A DNA stretch of 64,000 nucleotides from Pseudonocardia benzenivorans CB1190 (GTDB taxonomy: Bacteria; Actinomycetota; Actinomycetes; Mycobacteriales; Pseudonocardiaceae): NCBI RefSeq assembly GCF_000196675.2, contig NC_015312.1, forward strand, positions 3,348,001 through 3,412,000. Reading direction: 5' to 3'. Position numbers and translations under genes: made by a program. Positions 44,681-53,669 of this stretch are shown one piece after another (within the stretch, counting starts at the first letter, position 1; each line of letters starts with the position of its first letter). The notes beneath the pieces are model-generated. The model ran no database searches. It was not told the DNA's origin and saw nothing but the letters and a program-made list of their open reading frames with translations.

Positions 44681-45340
44681 ATGTCCACGCGCACATGGGG
44701 GAGCCGCGTCGGGGTCCGCGTCGGGGGCGCTGCGGCCGCACTGCTGGCCGCGGTCGTGCTGGCCGGGTGCTCGGGTGGATCGGACGAGGTCAACGGCGGG
44801 ACACCGGCCGCGACGACGAGCGCGCCGGCCGCGACGGCAGCGCCGGCGACGCCGGCCGGCACCGGCGGCGGCACAGGCGGCAGTGGTGGCGGCACGGGTG
44901 GTGGTGGCAACGGCGTCCCGCGCTGCACGGCCGGCGAGCTCAGCCTGTCCCTCGGCCAGGGCGACGCCGGGGCCGGTTCGGTGTTCCAGCCGCTGATCTT
45001 CACCAACAAGGGCAACCGGACCTGCGAGCTCACCGGGTTCCCGGGTGTCTCCTACGTCGCGGGCGACGACGGCCACCAGGTCGGGCCCGCCGCGGAGATG
45101 TCGGGTCCGCGCGGACCGGAGGTCCCGATCGCACCGGGACGGTCGGCGCAGGCGCAGGTGCAGTTCGTCCAGGTCGCGAACTTCGACGCGGCGGTCTGCC
45201 AGCCGACGCCGGTGCGCGGCCTGCGCGTCTACCCGCCGGGTGAGACGGCCTCGCTGTTCGTGGCGATGAACAACCAGACCGGCTGCGCGGGCAACCCGCC
45301 CGGCCCGCAGCTGACCGTCAAGACGATGACGGCGGCCTGA
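44681..45340 (+). CDS. DUF4232 domain lipoprotein
   Basis: 219 residues from ATG 44681 (GTG 44672 possible). A signal peptide (VGVRVGGAAAALLAAVVLAGC) ends in a lipobox LAGC, so the mature protein is anchored outside the membrane. A Thr/Ala and Gly-rich spacer (GGGTGGSGGGTGGGG) precedes a DUF4232 domain with four cysteines (CTAGELSLSL, CELTGFPGVSYV, CQPTPVRGLRVYP, C in NQTGCAGNP) and the Ig-like pattern typical of this family. Role unknown. Confidence 0.88.
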   Translation: MSTRTWGSRVGVRVGGAAAALLAAVVLAGCSGGSDEVNGGTPAATTSAPAATAAPATPAGTGGGTGGSGGGTGGGGNGVPRCTAGELSLSLGQGDAGAGSVFQPLIFTNKGNRTCELTGFPGVSYVAGDDGHQVGPAAEMSGPRGPEVPIAPGRSAQAQVQFVQVANFDAAVCQPTPVRGLRVYPPGETASLFVAMNNQTGCAGNPPGPQLTVKTMTAA

Positions 45341-45382
45341 CGGGCCGCGGTCCGGCCGACGACCGTCGCGGGTACCGATGAG

Positions 45383-45424
45383 CGAAGGCTCCCTTCGTCG
45401 TCACATGGGTGTGGCGACGAAGGG
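45383..45424 (+). promoter_or_regulatory. overlapping alternative hairpins covering a Shine-Dalgarno
   Basis: CGAAGG (45383-45388) can pair with CCTTCG (45392-45397). The same strand, as CCCTTCGTCG (45391-45400), can instead pair perfectly with CGACGAAGGG (45415-45424). The second hairpin includes the AAGGGGG ribosome binding site of the hydrolase gene starting at 45434. Possible translational switch, or a dispersed palindromic repeat. Confidence 0.5.
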
Positions 45425-45433
45425 GGCAGCCGT

Positions 45434-46186
45434 ATGACCGGCTCCGACCGACCGGCCGACACCTGGGTGCTCGTCCCGGGCGCGGGCGGTGAGGCGTGGT
45501 ATTGGCACCTGGTGGTGCCCGAGCTGCAGCGGCGCGGGTACGCCGCGGTCGCGGTGGACCTGCCGGCCGGCGACGAGTCGGCGGGCGTCGACGAGTACGC
45601 CGATGTCGTCGTGGCCGCGCTCGCGGCGCACCGCGAGCGGACGGGCGGCGGCGGGCGGACGTTCGTCGTCGCGCAGTCGATGGGCGGGCTGACCGCGCCG
45701 CTGGTCTGCGCGCGGACGCGGGTCGACCTGCTCGTCCTGCTCAACGCCATGATCCCGCAGCCGGGGGAGGTACCCGGCGACTGGTGGGAGACCTCGGGTT
45801 TCCGCGAGGCCCGGCGCGCGCAGGCGTGTCGTGACGGTTGGGACATCGAGGACCTCTTCGAGGCCTTCATGCACGACGTGCCGGCGGACGTGCGCGCGGA
45901 GGCGGTGCGCCGGGGCGAGCCGGACCAGACGGGCGCCCCGTTCGCGTCGGCGTGGCCGCTCGACCGCTGGCCCGACGTGCCGACCCGCTTCCTGCAGGCC
46001 CGCGACGACCGGTTCTTCCCCGTGGACTTCCAGCGCGCGCAGGTCGCGCAGCGGCTCGGTGTGCCGTTCGACGAGATACCGGGCGGGCACCTGGTTGCGC
46101 TCAGCCGGCCGGTCGAGCTGGTGGACCGGCTGGAGTCGTTCGTCGGACCGGGCCGGCCGGGCGGGGCTGACCCCGGATCGGGCTGA
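45434..46186 (+). CDS. alpha/beta hydrolase (esterase EstC-like)
   Basis: 250 residues from ATG 45434. Alpha/beta fold: oxyanion region VLVPGAGGEAWYWHLVVPEL, nucleophile elbow VVAQSMGGLTAPLV, catalytic Asp in RFLQARDDRFFP and His in IPGGHLVALSRP. This small group hydrolyses esters, or cleaves cyanohydrins in plants. Substrate unknown. The RBS lies in a hairpin (45391-45424), suggesting translational control. Confidence 0.87.
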   Translation: MTGSDRPADTWVLVPGAGGEAWYWHLVVPELQRRGYAAVAVDLPAGDESAGVDEYADVVVAALAAHRERTGGGGRTFVVAQSMGGLTAPLVCARTRVDLLVLLNAMIPQPGEVPGDWWETSGFREARRAQACRDGWDIEDLFEAFMHDVPADVRAEAVRRGEPDQTGAPFASAWPLDRWPDVPTRFLQARDDRFFPVDFQRAQVAQRLGVPFDEIPGGHLVALSRPVELVDRLESFVGPGRPGGADPGSG

Positions 46187-46254
46187 CCGGGACGGGTCGT
46201 GCGCCGGCCGGTGGTTCACGGTTTCGCGCACGGCCTCGGAGAGGGCGGCGGTGC

Positions 46255-46260
46255 TAGCGT
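46255..46260 (+). promoter_or_regulatory. -10-like TAGCGT of the HxlR gene
   Basis: TAGCGT ends ten bases before ATG 46271; a purine-rich GGGAAGGGA lies between, so transcription may start very near the start codon. Confidence 0.3.
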
Positions 46261-46270
46261 GGGAAGGGAC

Positions 46271-46666
46271 ATGAGCGACCATCCGGGCGCCGGCGCGACG
46301 GCCGCACCCCTCTCCGCGACGCACGTGGACCACGCCGCGTGCGTGCGCGCCGATGCGTCGCTGACCAGGGCGTTCGCCTTCCTGGGCAAGCGCTGGAACG
46401 CGATCCTGCTCCGGGCGCTGGGCAGCGGTCCGGCCGGGTTCCGGGAGCTGGCGCGGGAGGTCGTGGGGATCAGCGACTCGGTGCTGTCCGACCGCCTGGG
46501 CGACCTCGCCGCCACCGGGCTGATCGTGCGGACCGTCAGCGAGGGCCCGCCGGTCTCGGTGTCCTACGCGCTCACGCCGCGGGGTGAGGCGTTGATGCCC
46601 GCGCTCGACCAGATCTCGCAGTGGGCCGCCGAGTACCTCCCCGAGGTACCCGGCGGCTCCTGCTGA
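46271..46666 (+). CDS. HxlR-family transcriptional regulator
   Basis: 131 residues from ATG 46271. HxlR winged helix with conserved Cys near the N-terminus (HAACVRADASLTRAFAFLGKRWN), recognition helix GISDSVLSDRLGDLAATGLI and wing VSVSYALTPRG. HxlR proteins often sense electrophiles or oxidants and control neighbouring nitroreductases. The convergent nitroreductase gene 63 bases away is the likely target. Confidence 0.88.
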   Translation: MSDHPGAGATAAPLSATHVDHAACVRADASLTRAFAFLGKRWNAILLRALGSGPAGFRELAREVVGISDSVLSDRLGDLAATGLIVRTVSEGPPVSVSYALTPRGEALMPALDQISQWAAEYLPEVPGGSC

Positions 46667-46728
46667 CCTCCAGGCCCCCGCCGCGGCCTGCCGGGTCCCG
46701 GACGCCGACGTCGTCGTGCGTGGTGGGC

Positions 46729-47349
46729 TCAGGCCCAGGAGATGACGTCGTCGTGGGGGAGCCGGGGGAGCCGGTCGAACCACGGGTTGTCGCCGGGCAG
46801 GCCGAGGTTGACCACGAGCAGGGCGCGGTGGCGGCCACCGGGGAAGAACTCCTCGGTGACGGCGTCGGCGTCGAACCCGGCCATCGGGCCGGTGGCCAGC
46901 CCGTGGGCGCGCGCCGCGAGCAGGAAGTAGCCTGCCTGTAGGGTCGCGTTGAAGCGGGCCATCGCCTCGCGGCCCTCGACGCCCGCGGCGTCGAAGTTGT
47001 CCTTCAGCTCGGGGCGGATCGGGAACGTCCGGTCGGTGAACTCGTGGAACTCGACGTCGGCGGCCAGGAGCGCGACGGCGGGGGCCGTCCGGGTCTTCTC
47101 CTGGTTGCCCTCGGCCATCAGCGGCACCAGCCGGGCCTTGCCCTCGTCGGAGCGGACGAACGTGACGCGCAGCGGCTGGGTGTTCGCCGCGGTCGGCGGC
47201 CACTTCGCGAGCTCCCAGATCGCGGTCAGGGTCTCGTCCGGCACCGGGACCGGCGCGAACGTGTTCGCTGTGCGGGCCTCGGTGAACAGCAGGGCACGGG
47301 CGGCGTCGTCGAGGACGGGGAGCGCAGGAATGTCCTGAAGAGCGGTCAT
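46729..47349 (-). CDS. nitroreductase family protein (RutE-like malonic semialdehyde reductase group)
   Basis: 206 residues from ATG 47349. FMN nitroreductase fold: FTEARTANTFAPVPVPDETL, the FMN-binding WPPTAANTQPLRVTFVRS, and the C-terminal GPMAGFDADAVTEEFFPGG. The group reduces nitro compounds or malonic semialdehyde. The HxlR regulator is adjacent; the promoter region (47350-47410) holds CTACG twice and GTGAC-TCGG-GTCAC, plausible regulator sites. Confidence 0.85.
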   Translation of the reverse strand: MTALQDIPALPVLDDAARALLFTEARTANTFAPVPVPDETLTAIWELAKWPPTAANTQPLRVTFVRSDEGKARLVPLMAEGNQEKTRTAPAVALLAADVEFHEFTDRTFPIRPELKDNFDAAGVEGREAMARFNATLQAGYFLLAARAHGLATGPMAGFDADAVTEEFFPGGRHRALLVVNLGLPGDNPWFDRLPRLPHDDVISWA

Positions 47350-47392
47350 GTCGACTCCAAGGAACCGAGCCGCTACGAAATTCCTAGTAACT

Positions 47393-47406
47393 ACGTGACT
47401 CGGGTC
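47393..47406. promoter_or_regulatory. GTGAC-N4-GTCAC inverted repeat upstream of the nitroreductase gene
   Basis: GTGACTCGGGTCAC lies about 45 bases before the nitroreductase start, preceded by two CTACG repeats in an AT-richer patch. Candidate HxlR operator; low support because arms are short. Confidence 0.3.
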
Positions 47407-47464
47407 ACAGGGTGGGTCGATCGGGAACGGGGTCCCGGCGAGCCGCGTGCGCAAGGATCGGGAC

Positions 47465-48271
47465 GTGCCGTCCGACGAGGGCTACCTGCTGGCCAACGCG
47501 CACGCGCAGGCCGGGACGCGGTTCGACGCGCTCGCGGAGCTGTTCGACCCCTCGACGTTCCGGCATCTCGACCGGCTCGGCGTCGGGCCCGGGGCCCGCT
47601 GCTGGGAGGTCGGGGCCGGCGGTCCGGGCGTCCCCGCGGGGCTCGCCGCCCGCGTCGGAGCGGCCGGGCTCGTCGTCGCGACGGACATCGACACCTCGTG
47701 GCTCGCGGGCCTCGACGCGCCGGACGGGCCGGTCCGGATGCTGCGCCACGACGTCGGCCGCGACGAGCCGCCGGGCACGGGGTTCGACCTCGTCCACGCC
47801 CGGCTCGTGCTGACCCACGTCCCGCAGCGGGCCCGCGCGGTCGCCTCGATGGTCTCGGCGCTGCGCCCCGGCGGCGTGCTGGTGCTCGAGGAGGCCGACC
47901 CCGGGCTGCAGCCGCTGCTGTGTCCCGACGAGTACGGCCCCGAGCAGGAGCTGGCCAACCGGTTGCGGCACGGCTTCCGCACCCTGATGGCCGGCCGCGG
48001 CGCCGATCTCGCCTACGGGCGGACGCTCCCGCGGCTGCTGCGCGAACACGGCCTGCACGAGGTCGGGGCCGACGCGTACTTCCCGATCACCGGACCGGCC
48101 TGCGTCACCCTCGAGGTCGCCACCGTCGAGCAGATCCGCGACCGGCTCGTCGCGGGGGGCATCGCCACCGCCGCCGAGATCGACGAGCACCTCGGCAACG
48201 TCGTCGCCGGGCGGGTCCCGGATCTGGCCACCTCACCGATGGTCACCGCATGGGGCCGTCGCGCCAACTAG
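47465..48271 (+). CDS. class I SAM-dependent methyltransferase
   Basis: 268 residues from GTG 47465, preferred over GTG 47447 because relatives start with a DEGYLLAN-like segment. SAM-binding motif I is CWEVGAGGPGVPAG; the acidic residue after strand 2 is in VVATDID; post-I FDLVHARLVLTHVP and LRPGGVLVLEEADP follow. Acceptor unknown. The last 29 bases overlap the convergent response-regulator gene. Confidence 0.85.
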   Translation: MPSDEGYLLANAHAQAGTRFDALAELFDPSTFRHLDRLGVGPGARCWEVGAGGPGVPAGLAARVGAAGLVVATDIDTSWLAGLDAPDGPVRMLRHDVGRDEPPGTGFDLVHARLVLTHVPQRARAVASMVSALRPGGVLVLEEADPGLQPLLCPDEYGPEQELANRLRHGFRTLMAGRGADLAYGRTLPRLLREHGLHEVGADAYFPITGPACVTLEVATVEQIRDRLVAGGIATAAEIDEHLGNVVAGRVPDLATSPMVTAWGRRAN

Positions 48272-48956
48272 CCGTCGGGGGTGCGACGAGCCCGTTGCGG
48301 TAGGCGAACGCCACGGCCTGCGCCCGGTCGCGGGCGTCGATCTTGGCCAGCAGGTGGTTCATGTGCGACTTGACCGTGCCCTCCGACACGACGAGCCGGC
48401 GCGCGATCTCGGCGTTGGACAACCCTTCGGCGACGAGCGTCAGCACCTCGGCCTCGCGCGCGGTGAGCCCCGCCGGGCGTTGCGGCGCAACGGGAACCGG
48501 TTCGGGCCGGCCGCCCGCGAGCGCCTCCAGGAGATGGTGCTGCACCGCGGGGTCGATCGCCGCCCGGTCGTCGAGGACCCGGCGCAGCGCCTCGCGGATC
48601 TCCGGGCCGCCCGCGTCCTTGGTGAGGTAGCCGCGGGCGCCGGCCCGCAGCGCGTCGAGGACCGAGCGGTCGTCGGAGTACGTCGTGAGCACGACGACGC
48701 GCACCCCCGGCCGGCGTTCGCGCAGCAGCCGGGTCGCCTCGACGCCGTCGCAGCGCGGCATCCGCAGGTCCATCAGCACGACGTCCGGGTCCAGCCGCTC
48801 GGCGAGGGCCACGGCCTCGGCGCCGTCGGACGCCGCCCCGACGACCTCCAGCTCCGGCATCAGCCCCAGGACCATCGTCAGCCCCTCGCGCACGACCCGC
48901 TGGTCGTCGGCGACGACGACCCGGATCGGCCGCGCGTCGCCACCGTCGCCGCTCAC
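48243..48956 (-). CDS. NarL/LuxR-family response regulator
   Basis: 237 residues from GTG 48956, overlapping the kinase stop (GTGA). Receiver domain with Asp in DPDVVLMDLRMPRCDG, Thr in VVVLTTYSD and Lys in GYLTKDAGG; DNA-binding LuxR HTH at residues 165-225 (LTAREAEVLTLVAEGLSNAEIA, VSEGTVKSHMNHLLAKI). Phosphorylated by the coupled kinase. The divergent membrane protein gene at 50.3 kb is a plausible target. Confidence 0.93.
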   Translation of the reverse strand: MSGDGGDARPIRVVVADDQRVVREGLTMVLGLMPELEVVGAASDGAEAVALAERLDPDVVLMDLRMPRCDGVEATRLLRERRPGVRVVVLTTYSDDRSVLDALRAGARGYLTKDAGGPEIREALRRVLDDRAAIDPAVQHHLLEALAGGRPEPVPVAPQRPAGLTAREAEVLTLVAEGLSNAEIARRLVVSEGTVKSHMNHLLAKIDARDRAQAVAFAYRNGLVAPPTASWRDGPMR

Positions 48957-50164
48957 GCGGCCACCTCGGCGCCGACGGGAACCTCCAGCGTGACGCGGAA
49001 GCCGTGGCCGGTCGGCCCGGCGTCGAGGGTGCCGCCGAGCAGCTCGGCCCGCTCGCGCATCCCGGTGAGCCCGTACCCGCCACCGCCGGCGGCCCCGGAC
49101 CCGCCCGCGTTCCCGGACCCGACGTCCTCGACCGTCAGCCGGACCCGGCCACGGCCCGTCCAGTCCAGTCGCATCTCGACCCGGTCGGGCGCGGCGTGCC
49201 GGGCGACGTTGGTCAACGCCTCCTGGGCCACGCGGTAGACCGCGAGCCGGGCCTGCGACCCCAGCTCCTGCGGGGTGCCCGTCTCGACGTAGTCGCACGC
49301 GACGCCGTGGTCGCGCCCGAAGGCCTCGGCCAGCGCCGGTAGGCGTTCGGGACCGGGCAGGTCGTCGTCGCGCAGGGTGCCGATCGCGCGGCGTGCCTCG
49401 TCGAGCCCGGTGCGGCACAGGTGATGGGCCCGCTCGACGGTCGCGCGCAGCCGCGGGTCCGCCGGGTCGCCCTCGACGAGCATCCGGGCCCCCTCGAGCT
49501 GCAGCATCAGCCCGGACAACGAGTGCGCGAGCACGTCGTGCATCTCCCTGGCCAGCCGCTGCCGCTCCGCGAGACCCGCCGCCTGCGCCTGCGCCAGCCG
49601 GCTCTCGTGCAGCTCCGCGAGCAGCCGCTCGGCCTGCCGGTTCGCCGCGACGAGCCGGTGGGCGAGGTACATCAGCCCGTACAGCGCGGCGAGCGAGCCG
49701 AGCACGAGGATCGTCACGTACTGCTGGCCGGTGACGGTCTCGAAGACCTCCAGGCCGACGAACCCGACGACGAGCACCGGCACACCGACCCGGACCGGCA
49801 GCAGCCGGGCGACGCACAGCACCGCCAACAGCATCCCCGCCGGTCCGGGACCCGCGGGCTGCACGCACATCAACGCCACCGACGTCGCGACGAGCACCCC
49901 GACGAAGCCGAGGTGCGCGGGCGAGCGCGCCGTCGTCGCGTTGCGCCCCAGCACCGCGACGACGAACAGCGCGGTCGAGACCGTGACGAGCAGCGCAGGT
50001 CCGCGCAGGCCCAGCCCCGGGGCGGCGTAGTAGGCGGCCACGACGAACAGCACCAGGACCACCGGCGCGAACAGCGTGAGGCGCCGGACGAGCGCCTCCT
50101 GGCCCCCGCGGACCTGCTGCAGCCGGGCCACCGCCGGCGCGGTGGCGGACTCGGTCGTCGGCAC
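48953..50164 (-). CDS. NarL-type sensor histidine kinase
   Basis: 403 residues from GTG 50164. About five membrane helices (residues 28-170) without a large extracellular domain, then a HisKA_3 dimerisation domain with the phospho-His in RLAREMHDVLAHSLSGLMLQ, and a HATPase domain (VYRVAQEALTNVARHAAPDR, GGGYGLTGMRERAELLGG). It pairs with the response regulator just downstream. Membrane-embedded sensing suggests a lipophilic or envelope-stress signal. Confidence 0.92.
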   Translation of the reverse strand: MPTTESATAPAVARLQQVRGGQEALVRRLTLFAPVVLVLFVVAAYYAAPGLGLRGPALLVTVSTALFVVAVLGRNATTARSPAHLGFVGVLVATSVALMCVQPAGPGPAGMLLAVLCVARLLPVRVGVPVLVVGFVGLEVFETVTGQQYVTILVLGSLAALYGLMYLAHRLVAANRQAERLLAELHESRLAQAQAAGLAERQRLAREMHDVLAHSLSGLMLQLEGARMLVEGDPADPRLRATVERAHHLCRTGLDEARRAIGTLRDDDLPGPERLPALAEAFGRDHGVACDYVETGTPQELGSQARLAVYRVAQEALTNVARHAAPDRVEMRLDWTGRGRVRLTVEDVGSGNAGGSGAAGGGGYGLTGMRERAELLGGTLDAGPTGHGFRVTLEVPVGAEVAA

Positions 50165-50343
50165 GCTCCGACCCTACGGCCGCGCGTGCGGCCGGGCATC
50201 GACCCTGCGGTGGAGACCGGTCTCCGACCACGGGTGCACCCGGCCCTGCCGCGGAGATCGAACTCCGCGCAGATGTGGCCGACCGGTGCCGAGGCGCAGG
50301 GTCGTCACCGACGGGGAGAGCCCCCGGCCGACAGGAGCCCACC

Positions 50344-50766
50344 ATGAGCGAGAACCTCACCGCGCAGCGTGCCGTCCCGACCCCGGCATGGCGGACCGCC
50401 GTCCGCCTCGCGACCGCCTACCTGGTCCTGAGCGTGGCCGGCGTGGTGGCGATCGTGCTGCTGCGCAACGACCCCGCTGCCGTCACCCCCGCGGTGTGGA
50501 TCCGCGGCGTCATCGTCGCGGCGAGCGCGGTGCTCACGTTCGCGTTCGCCCGCCGCGCCGCGGCCGGATCCCGACGGGCCCTCCTGCGGCTGCGGCTGGT
50601 CACCGCGATCATGGTCGTCGCGATCGTCGTCGTCGTGGCCGTGCCGGGGGCCTTCCCCGTGTGGCTGAAGATCGAACAGGTCGTGTGCGGTGTCCTGCTG
50701 CTCGGCATCGCCATGATCGCCGACGTGCCGGGGGTCCGGCAGACGCTCGACCGCCGCGCGGGATGA
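50344..50766 (+). CDS. four-helix membrane protein of unknown function
   Basis: 140 residues from ATG 50344 with ACAGGAG upstream. Four hydrophobic helices (LATAYLVLSVAGVVAIVLL, WIRGVIVAASAVLTFAFA, LVTAIMVVAIVVVVAVPGA, IEQVVCGVLLLGIAMIA). No named family recognised. Divergent from the two-component system, which commonly means it is regulated by that system. Confidence 0.7.
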   Translation: MSENLTAQRAVPTPAWRTAVRLATAYLVLSVAGVVAIVLLRNDPAAVTPAVWIRGVIVAASAVLTFAFARRAAAGSRRALLRLRLVTAIMVVAIVVVVAVPGAFPVWLKIEQVVCGVLLLGIAMIADVPGVRQTLDRRAG

Positions 50767-50815
50767 GGGCCGTCCGGGGGGTGCGCGGCGGGGGACGACG
50801 GGCCACGATGACGAC

Positions 50816-50974
50816 GTGCCCGACGTCCTCGTCCGCCACCGCGCCCTCGGCCGCCCGCCGGGGACGCGGGCGCGCGCCGACGTGCCGCGCGCCGACGCCG
50901 ACGTCTCCGGGTGCGACGCCCCCGCCGAGGACCGCGCCCCGGCGTGGGTCCGCGGCGTCCTGGACGGGCTCTGA
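50816..50974 (+). CDS. possible small protein, 52 residues
   Basis: GTG 50816 to TGA 50974, Arg/Ala/Asp-rich, ending APAWVRGVLDGL. It ends four bases before the universal stress protein GTG, so it could be its leader gene. Codon usage fits, but there is no ribosome binding site or homologue I recognise; it may be chance. Confidence 0.25.
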   Translation: MPDVLVRHRALGRPPGTRARADVPRADADVSGCDAPAEDRAPAWVRGVLDGL

Positions 50975-50978
50975 CGTC

Positions 50979-51824
50979 GTGGCGGGCGAGCTGATCGCCT
51001 ACATCCGTCGGACCGTCGTCGTGGGGGTGGACGGGACGGAGCCCGCGCTGCGTGCCGTCCGCTGGGGTGCGCGCGAGGCCGTCCGCCGCGGAGGGGCGTT
51101 GCGGCTGGTCATCGCCACGGTCGCGCCGGTCTTCCAGCCGATGGGCCTCGACCAGGTCGGCCCGTCGCGGGCCCGGGACGCCATCGCGGGCGCCGCGGTC
51201 GAGTCGCTCGACGAGGCGGCCGACGTCGCGGCGGACGTGGCGCCCGGTGTCGAGATCGTCCGGCAGGTGCGGGGCGGCTCGGCGCCGGTGGCGCTGCACG
51301 CGGAGTCGGAGTGGGCGGGGCTGGTCGTCGTCGGCACCCGCGGGCGGGGGCCGATGCGGACCGTCGTGCTCGGGTCGGTCGCCGCCGCGACGGCCGCGAC
51401 GGCGCTGTGCCCGGTCGTCGTGGTCCGCGGCGAGATCGAGCCGCGAACCGACCGCGCCGGGGCCGACACCGCCGGGGTCGTGGTGCCCGCCGACGGCTCG
51501 GCCGCAGGCCGCCGGGCGACGGCCTTCGCCTACGAGGAAGCCCGGCGGCGGGGGAGCGGGCTGCTCGTCGTGCATGCCGGCTGCGTCGCGGTCCCACCCG
51601 ACGACCGCATCGCCGGCGGCGACCCACAGGTGCCGATCCGGCACGTCGCCGATCCCGCCGACGCCGAGTCGGCGCTGGTCACCGCGTCCTCGGGGGCGGC
51701 ACTGCTCGTCGTCGGGGTGCAGCCGCGACGCCGCAGCCTCGGCGGCCCGGCGGGCCGGCTGTGCCGGAGCCTGCTGCGGACGGCGCACTGCCCGGTGGCG
51801 GTCGTGCGCACGTCCGCGGGGTGA
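50979..51824 (+). CDS. universal stress protein, two Usp domains
   Basis: 281 residues from GTG 50979. Domain 1 (residues 8-145): VVVGVDGTEPALRAVRWGA, then GLVVVGTRGRGPMRTVVLGSVA, the ATP-binding G2xG9GS pattern. Domain 2 (155-281): GVVVPADGSAAGRRATAFAY and LLVVGVQPRRRSLGG, with a looser glycine motif. Tandem Usp proteins respond to hypoxia and stationary phase in actinobacteria and bind ATP. Confidence 0.88.
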   Translation: MAGELIAYIRRTVVVGVDGTEPALRAVRWGAREAVRRGGALRLVIATVAPVFQPMGLDQVGPSRARDAIAGAAVESLDEAADVAADVAPGVEIVRQVRGGSAPVALHAESEWAGLVVVGTRGRGPMRTVVLGSVAAATAATALCPVVVVRGEIEPRTDRAGADTAGVVVPADGSAAGRRATAFAYEEARRRGSGLLVVHAGCVAVPPDDRIAGGDPQVPIRHVADPADAESALVTASSGAALLVVGVQPRRRSLGGPAGRLCRSLLRTAHCPVAVVRTSAG

Positions 51825-51953
51825 CGGCGACCGCCGCGGAAACGGCGGCCCGGCACGGACCGGCGGCGGCCACGACGTCGGCGTGACCGCGTCCGGCCCG
51901 CCGCGTGCGCGCCGGGCCGCGTGGAGCGTGCGGCCCCGGCGTCGCCCCTGCCC

Positions 51954-53669
51954 TCAGCCCTGGTCGCCCCGCAGGTACGCCCGCCATCCGCCGTACGCGC
52001 TGATGTCGTCGGCGCCGCGACGCTGCCCGGCCTGGCACACGAACCCGGGCAGCGCGTCACCCGCGGCGGTCTCGACGCGCCCGATCGCCAACGGCGGCGG
52101 CACGCTCGCGACCAGGTCCGCGAAGCCGGCGTCGCTCATGGCCCACACCTCGACCTCCACGGCGACGCCGTCCCCGTCGTCGGTCGCCACCAGTCCCGGC
52201 TTGGCGGGTTCCGTGGGCAGGGCGTAGAGCCGGTACTTCGGCGCCGTCGTGGTCTGCTCGAGGAACCGGGCACCGAGCTGCAGCAGCTGCCCGTTCAGCG
52301 GCTGCCCCCGCAGGTGCGCGCCGGCCACCGCGACCCGGTGCGGCGTGTCCGGGGTCCCCAGCGGGCGCGGCGGGACGGGATAGGGACCCGGCGCGTCCCC
52401 GGTGAACGCGCTGCCGAACTCCACGAGCGCCGCGTCGGCGAACGCGCCGGCGTAGACGGTCACCCCGAACGGCAGCCCGGCGGAGGTGCGTCCCGCCGGC
52501 AGGGTGAGGGCGCACAGGTCGAGCAGGTTGCAGAAGTTGTTGTAGGTTCCCAGCCGCTGGTTGACCCCCACCGGATCCGCCGCCACCTCCTCGATCAGCG
52601 GGTGCAGCGGGGTCGCGGGCAGCACGAACGCGTCGAACCTCCGGAACTGCTCGGCGGTCCGCCGCCGCAGCTCGACCAGCCGGTGCAGGTCCGCGGCCAG
52701 CCGGTGCGCCGGGACCTCGGCGGCCGAGCCGATGATCGCGCGCACCGTCGGGTCCACCTCGTGGGGGTGGGCGGCCAGGAAGGCGCCGACTGCGGCGTAG
52801 CGTTCCGCGACCAGGCCGCCCTCGTACAGCAGGGCACCGGCGGCGAGCAGGTCGGCCATGGCGAGCGGCCGCAGGGTGACCCCGCCGGCCCGCAGCCGCT
52901 CGACCGTGGCCTCCCACGCCGGGCGGTACTCGTCGGACAGGTCGAGCTCGGCCGGGTCCGGGACGCCGACGGTGCGGACGCGGCCCGGCGGCCGGGCCGG
53001 CGGCCGGCGCCCCGGATCGGCCGCGGACGGGTCGCCCGCCCACGCGGCCACGGCGGCGGCGTGCGCGGTGGGCACGGAGCGGGCGAAGACCGACACGCAG
53101 TCGAGCGAGGCGCAGGCCGGGACGACCCCGTGGGTGCTGAGCAGCCCGCGGGTGGGCTTGAGCCCGACGATGCCGTTGAACGCCGCCGGCACCCGGCCCG
53201 ATCCCGCGGTGTCGGTGCCGAGCGCCACGTCGACCTGGTCGAGGGCCACCGCCACGGCCGACCCGGAGCTCGAGCCGCCCGACACGTACCGCGGGTCGAC
53301 GGCGTTGCGGACGACCCCGTACGGGGACCGGGTCCCGACGAGTCCCGTGGCGAACTGGTCGAGGTTCGTCTTGCCGATCACCACGGCGCCGGCCGCGACC
53401 AGCCCTGCCACGGCGGGGGCGTCGCCGGCGGGCAGGTACGCGTAGGCCGGGCACCCCGCCGTCGTCTCGACGCCGGCGACGTCGATGTTGTCCTTCACCG
53501 CGACGGTCATGCCCGCGAGCGGCAGCCGCTGCCCGTCGGCCACCCGTCGTTCCACCTCGGTGGCGCTGCGGACGACGGCGTCCTCGTCGCGCAGCGTGAT
53601 CCAGACCTCCGGCGGGCCGCCGTGGGCGGCCTTCAACGCCCGCAGCGCCCGGTCGACGACCTCACCCAT
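51954..53669 (-). CDS. atzF: allophanate hydrolase
   Basis: 571 residues from ATG 53669 (ATG 53678 possible). The amidase-signature domain (residues 1-445) has the Ser-cisSer-Lys triad: Lys in GMTVAVKDNIDVAG, SGGSSSGSAVAVALD, and GTDTAGSGRVPAAF. The C-terminal domain (about 460-571; VAGAHLRGQPLNGQLLQLGARF, YRLYALPTEPAKPGLV) is the allophanate-hydrolase-specific region. It splits allophanate to ammonia and CO2, the last step of cyanuric acid, biuret and urea degradation. Last gene of the operon, overlapping the AtzH-like gene by 8 bases. Confidence 0.92.
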   Translation of the reverse strand: MGEVVDRALRALKAAHGGPPEVWITLRDEDAVVRSATEVERRVADGQRLPLAGMTVAVKDNIDVAGVETTAGCPAYAYLPAGDAPAVAGLVAAGAVVIGKTNLDQFATGLVGTRSPYGVVRNAVDPRYVSGGSSSGSAVAVALDQVDVALGTDTAGSGRVPAAFNGIVGLKPTRGLLSTHGVVPACASLDCVSVFARSVPTAHAAAVAAWAGDPSAADPGRRPPARPPGRVRTVGVPDPAELDLSDEYRPAWEATVERLRAGGVTLRPLAMADLLAAGALLYEGGLVAERYAAVGAFLAAHPHEVDPTVRAIIGSAAEVPAHRLAADLHRLVELRRRTAEQFRRFDAFVLPATPLHPLIEEVAADPVGVNQRLGTYNNFCNLLDLCALTLPAGRTSAGLPFGVTVYAGAFADAALVEFGSAFTGDAPGPYPVPPRPLGTPDTPHRVAVAGAHLRGQPLNGQLLQLGARFLEQTTTAPKYRLYALPTEPAKPGLVATDDGDGVAVEVEVWAMSDAGFADLVASVPPPLAIGRVETAAGDALPGFVCQAGQRRGADDISAYGGWRAYLRGDQG

